Source: Bacillota bacterium
Lineage (GTDB): Bacteria; Bacillota_I; Bacilli_A; Acholeplasmatales; Acholeplasmataceae
Assembly (NCBI GenBank): GCA_030830185.1
Contig: JAURNN010000047.1
Span: 1 to 7,711 of the forward strand
Direction: 5' to 3'
DNA: 7,711 nt
In this document: positions 5,373 through 7,711 of the stretch, one piece after another
Layout: every line of letters begins with the position of its first letter
Numbering within the stretch: position 1 is the first letter of the stretch
Program-made: the position numbers and the translations under genes
The notes under the pieces: model-generated
What the model saw: the letters and a program-made list of their open reading frames with translations, nothing else
Databases searched by the model: none
Told to the model about the DNA's origin: nothing

Positions 5373-6065
5373 ATGAAAAGAGGTAAAAAATACCTTGAAG
5401 CCGTTAAACTTTACGACAAAAATAAATTATATGTCGCAGAAGAAGCAGTAGGGCTGGTAAAAAAGACGTCAATTACAAAATTTGACGCATCTGTCGAAGT
5501 CGCATTTAGACTTAATCTTGACCCACGTCAAGCAGAACAAAATTTAAGAGGTGCCATCGTCTTACCACATGGTACAGGTAAAACACAACGTGTTGTTGTC
5601 ATTGCTGATGGTGAAAAAATCAAAGAAGCTGAAGCTGCAGGTGCAGATCGTGCTGGAGATGATGAACTCATTGAAGAAATCAGCAAAGGTTGGTTAGAAT
5701 TTGATGTATTAGTCGCAACCCCTTCAATGATGGGTAAATTAGGTAAACTAGGACGTGTTCTTGGACCTAAAGGATTAATGCCAAACCCTAAAACAGGAAC
5801 AGTCACAATGGACGTTGCAAAAGCTGTTGAAGAAATTAAAAATGGTAAAATTGAATATCGTACAGACAAAGTCGGTAACATTCATGCACCTATTGGTAAA
5901 GTTTCATTTGACGCTTCAAAACTTAGTGAAAACTTAGCTGCGTTATATCAACAATTATTAAGAATTAAACCAAGTACTGTTAAAGGATCATATGTAAAAA
6001 ACATTACATTATCATCTTCAATGGGACCTGGAATCAAAGTATTAGAAGAATCAATCAAAGCTTAA
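5373..6065 (+). CDS. rplA: 50S ribosomal protein L1
   Basis: L1 forms the mobile stalk at the E site that helps move deacylated tRNA out, and is also the translational repressor of its own operon. The 230-residue length is normal. Signatures include the opening KRGKKYLEAVKLYDK, FDASVEVAFRLNLDPR (domain I), VLGPKGLMPNPKTGTVT (about 129-145, domain II) and the C-terminal KGSYVKNITLSSSMGPGI with the Ser-Ser-Met-Gly-Pro-Gly rRNA-binding signature. The start at 5373 is chosen because GGAGG (5362-5366) lies six bases upstream and homologues begin at this point; the frame is open back to 5331, but that part is the L1-binding leader. Gap to rplK is 52 bases, filled by that site. Confidence 0.98.
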   Translation: MKRGKKYLEAVKLYDKNKLYVAEEAVGLVKKTSITKFDASVEVAFRLNLDPRQAEQNLRGAIVLPHGTGKTQRVVVIADGEKIKEAEAAGADRAGDDELIEEISKGWLEFDVLVATPSMMGKLGKLGRVLGPKGLMPNPKTGTVTMDVAKAVEEIKNGKIEYRTDKVGNIHAPIGKVSFDASKLSENLAALYQQLLRIKPSTVKGSYVKNITLSSSMGPGIKVLEESIKA

Positions 6066-6080
6066 TAAAAAAATTAAATC

Positions 6081-6156
6081 AAAACCAAAGACAGTAGGTG
6101 CACATGCTTAAATATCCTACCGAGGCATACACAAAACAATTCAACTCTTTGGTTTT
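6081..6156 (+). ncRNA. L10 leader RNA (L10-L12 complex binding site)
   Basis: The conserved L10-leader core is clear: AGTAGGTG (6093-6100), CTTAAATATCCTACCGAGG (6107-6125). GTAGG (6094-6098) pairs with CCTAC (6116-6120). An outer helix of eleven perfect pairs joins AAAACCAAAGA (6081-6091) to TCTTTGGTTTT (6146-6156). The downstream half of that helix is also the upstream arm of the terminator at 6143-6189, so both cannot form at once. In B. subtilis the L10(L12)4 complex controls rplJL by attenuation through this type of leader, with excess complex favouring termination. Confidence 0.9.
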
Positions 6157-6189
6157 TGACGTTAAAAAATCAAAGAGTTTTATTTATTC
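6143..6189 (+). terminator. Attenuator (intrinsic terminator) in the rplJ leader
   Basis: AACTCTTTG followed by GTTTTT (6143-6157) pairs with AAAAAT then CAAAGAGTT (6165-6179), fifteen pairs with one G-U, around the seven-base loop GACGTTA. It is followed by T-rich TTATTTATT (6180 on). It ends four bases before the rplJ Shine-Dalgarno (6193-6199), so termination here would remove rplJ and rplL from the message. Confidence 0.88.
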
Positions 6190-6204
6190 TATAAGGAGGA
6201 AAAG

Positions 6205-6693
6205 ATGAAAGACATACTTGTAAAAAAACAACAATCTGTTGAAACACTTGCTGAAAAATTGCAAACTGCTGTTTCAGTTGTCGCTTTTGATTATCCAGGT
6301 CTAACTGTTTCTGATTTCACGGAATTACGCATTCAGTTAAAAGAAGCTGGATGTGATACAAAAGTATATAAAAACAACATTGCACGTCGTGCAGCATTAA
6401 AAGCAGGATTCAGTGAATTCTCAGAAATCTTTACTGGACCTAAAGCAATTGCGATTAGTTACCAAGACGCTGTTGCTCCTGCGAAAATCTTAAACGATTT
6501 TGCAAAAACGCACCCACAAGTTGTATTAAATGCATCCGTGGTTGAAGGTGGTTTCTTTAATGAAACGGATACAAAAATGCTTGCAAATCTACCATCAAGA
6601 GAAGTATTACTTACACAAATCGCAGTTGGATTATTGCAACCAATTAGAGAATTAGCCGTTGGTCTTAACATGATCAGCGAAGAAGCAAAATAA
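6205..6693 (+). CDS. rplJ: 50S ribosomal protein L10
   Basis: L10 anchors L12 dimers to the large subunit next to L11 and, as the L10-L12 complex, represses its own operon through the leader. The 162-residue protein has the N-terminal rRNA-binding domain (SVVAFDYPGLTVSDFTELR, then KVYKNNIARRAA at about 53-64, GPKAIAISYQD) and a C-terminal helix (about 145-162, QPIRELAVGLNMISEEAK) where L12 dimers dock. Length is close to the B. subtilis protein. Start 6205 follows AAGGAGG (6193-6199) at five bases. The rplL gene begins 28 bases after the stop with no terminator between. Confidence 0.97.
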   Translation: MKDILVKKQQSVETLAEKLQTAVSVVAFDYPGLTVSDFTELRIQLKEAGCDTKVYKNNIARRAALKAGFSEFSEIFTGPKAIAISYQDAVAPAKILNDFAKTHPQVVLNASVVEGGFFNETDTKMLANLPSREVLLTQIAVGLLQPIRELAVGLNMISEEAK

Positions 6694-6721
6694 AAAAAAT
6701 AAAAAGGAGAATATAAAAATC

Positions 6722-7096
6722 ATGGCAAAATTAACAAAACAAGCGTTTGTAGACGCATTGAAAGAAATGTCTTTATTAGAAATTAAGGAATTAGTTGAAG
6801 GATTAAAAGAAGAATTCGGTATCGATCCAACTGCTGTTGCTGCTGCTCCAGCTGCGGGTGCAGGTGCTGAAGCTGCTGAAGAAAAAACAGATTTCGATGT
6901 CATTTTAAAAACATTCGGATCAAACAAAATCGCAGTTATCAAAGTTGTTCGTACAGCAACTGGCTTAGGGTTAGCTGAAGCGAAAACATTATCAGAAACT
7001 GCAGATGCAGTCATTAAACAAGGTCTTAAGAAAGAAGATGCAGACGCACTTAAAGCTGAACTAGAAGAAGCTGGTGCAACTGTTGAACTTAAATAA
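6722..7096 (+). CDS. rplL: 50S ribosomal protein L7/L12
   Basis: The stalk protein, present in several copies per ribosome, that recruits and activates the GTPase translation factors. The 124 residues show the N-terminal dimerisation and L10-binding helices (about 1-33), an Ala/Gly/Pro-rich flexible hinge (about 37-53) and the C-terminal factor-binding domain (KTDFDVILK, NKIAVIKVVRTATGLGLAEAK at 69-88). In the loop after the AEAK helix the usual Pro (as in ESAP) is Asp94. A GGAGA at 6706-6710 lies eleven bases upstream of the ATG, in a very A-rich gap. A strong terminator follows 22 bases after the stop. Confidence 0.98.
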   Translation: MAKLTKQAFVDALKEMSLLEIKELVEGLKEEFGIDPTAVAAAPAAGAGAEAAEEKTDFDVILKTFGSNKIAVIKVVRTATGLGLAEAKTLSETADAVIKQGLKKEDADALKAELEEAGATVELK

Positions 7097-7117
7097 ATTA
7101 AGTTAATATCAACAATC

Positions 7118-7152
7118 AAAAACCTAAGGCATTTAGATGTCTTGGGTTTTTT
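7118..7152 (+). terminator. Terminator after rplL
   Basis: AAAAACCTAAGGCAT (7118-7132) pairs with ATGTCTTGGGTTTTT (7137-7151) around the loop TTAG, fifteen pairs with two G-U, ending in six T residues (7147-7152). It is the strongest hairpin in the window and would end the rplK-rplL transcript. Because the next gene starts 13 bases later, some read-through must occur unless that gene has a promoter overlapping the hairpin. Confidence 0.92.
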
Positions 7153-7165
7153 GGCCGTTTAATTT

Positions 7166-7711
7166 ATGTCACATTATTATCAATTTGATGAAAAACTAAA
7201 GAGCCTAGAAAAGACGATAACTTATCATTTTAACGATAACATCTTTACATTTATTACAGACCAAGGCGTCTTTTCAAAAGATCATATTGACCACGGAAGT
7301 GATGTCTTACTTCATGCTATTCATGAAACAGATGTATCAAGTATTCTAGATATAGGATGTGGATATGGTGTTTTAGGATGCGTGTTAAAAACGTTGCATC
7401 CAAATGCGAAGCTTACGATGTTTGATATAAATCCTCGTGCAGTTCAACTTGCGAAAAAAAATACAGAGCATCTTAAAGATGTTCTTGTCCTTGAATCTAG
7501 TGTAGTACCTGGTCAAGGTTACGATTTGGCAGTGATTAATCCACCAATTCGAGCAGGTAAAAGTATGATCTTTTCATTGTATCAGCAAGCTTTTCACGCA
7601 CTTGAAGCAAACGGTATTTTATATATAGTGATTAGCAAAAGACATGGTGCACCATCAACAGTTGTCTATTTAAAGACGATGTTTGATGAGGTATCTCGCG
7701 TAAACAAAGCC
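7166..7711 (+). CDS. RsmC-like class I SAM-dependent methyltransferase, YbxB type (3' end cut off)
   Basis: Reading ATG at 7166 to the window edge gives 182 residues with no stop; homologues have about 200, so roughly 20 are missing. Motifs: the family opening with ITYHFND and FITDQGVFSKDHIDHGSDVLL (28-49), SAM-binding motif I LDIGCGYG (61-68), acidic Asp87 in MFDINPRAV, catalytic motif IV NPPIRAGK (125-132), and the tail VISKRHGAPS. NPP(I/Y) motifs are found in N-methyltransferases acting on exocyclic amines, and RsmC methylates 16S G1207 in E. coli, so an rRNA guanine target is likely but not shown. An in-frame TAA at 7160 rules out an earlier start. No Shine-Dalgarno is visible; the rplL terminator ends 13 bases upstream. 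In B. subtilis, ybxB sits between rplL and rpoB. Confidence 0.93.
   Translation, partial: MSHYYQFDEKLKSLEKTITYHFNDNIFTFITDQGVFSKDHIDHGSDVLLHAIHETDVSSILDIGCGYGVLGCVLKTLHPNAKLTMFDINPRAVQLAKKNTEHLKDVLVLESSVVPGQGYDLAVINPPIRAGKSMIFSLYQQAFHALEANGILYIVISKRHGAPSTVVYLKTMFDEVSRVNKA

Noticed and set aside
5528..5881. Reverse-strand open frame of 117 codons inside rplA
   Set aside because: A shadow of the highly conserved L1 coding sequence; no recognisable protein features or ribosome binding site.
6652..7119. Long reverse-strand open frame (155 codons) across rplL
   Set aside because: It mirrors the rplL coding frame; its Ala/Ser richness comes from the L12 hinge read backwards, and rplL is unmistakable.
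7287..7302. Repeat of the rpmG leader (ATTGACCAC near 3631) inside the methyltransferase gene
   Set aside because: Here it encodes the conserved Ile-Asp-His-Gly-Ser of the family, so the match is coincidence.

Overview
The window is AT-rich bacterial DNA that reads cleanly in the standard genetic code. Trp is TGG throughout, and secE ends on a TGA that overlaps the nusG start as ATGA, so UGA is a real stop. Gene order is the Bacillota core cluster as known from Bacillus subtilis: rlmB - (yacP missing) - sigH position - rpmG - secE - nusG - rplK - rplA - rplJ - rplL - ybxB, normally followed by rpoB. Low GC, very compact spacing, loss of yacP and a shrunken SigH-like sigma factor suggest a reduced Bacillota/Mycoplasmatota lineage such as Acholeplasma or a relative. 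The standard code argues against Mycoplasma and Spiroplasma. The genus is an inference.

Layout. (1) 1-2280: 3' part of a P-type cation ATPase of the CtpE/Exp7 kind, closed by its own terminator (2281-2305). (2) 2368-3576: rlmB, then with only six bases between them a small divergent SigH-type sigma factor in the same reading frame. (3) 3594-4776: a near-consensus promoter drives rpmG (zinc-type L33), secE (an unusually long, three-membrane-segment form) and nusG. (4) 4786-7152: a second near-consensus promoter starts the ribosomal stalk-region operon rplK-rplA-rplJ-rplL. Here nearly every gap carries an RNA control element: a possible L1 site with ribosome-binding-site sequestration before rplK, a clear 23S-like L1 site before rplA, an L10 leader with an attenuator before rplJ, and a strong terminator after rplL. 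(5) 7166-7711: 5' part of an RsmC-like methyltransferase (B. subtilis YbxB position), starting 13 bases after that terminator with no Shine-Dalgarno sequence.

The genes mostly serve the ribosome and gene expression: L33, L11, L1, L10 and L12 are 50S proteins, RlmB and the RsmC-like enzyme probably modify rRNA, NusG links RNA polymerase to elongation control, and SecE is part of the protein-export channel. I found no mobile element, CRISPR array, tRNA or rRNA gene. The most interesting material is the density of RNA regulatory structure in the ribosomal operon, the eroded SigH, and the SecE architecture. I do not see a wholly new system.
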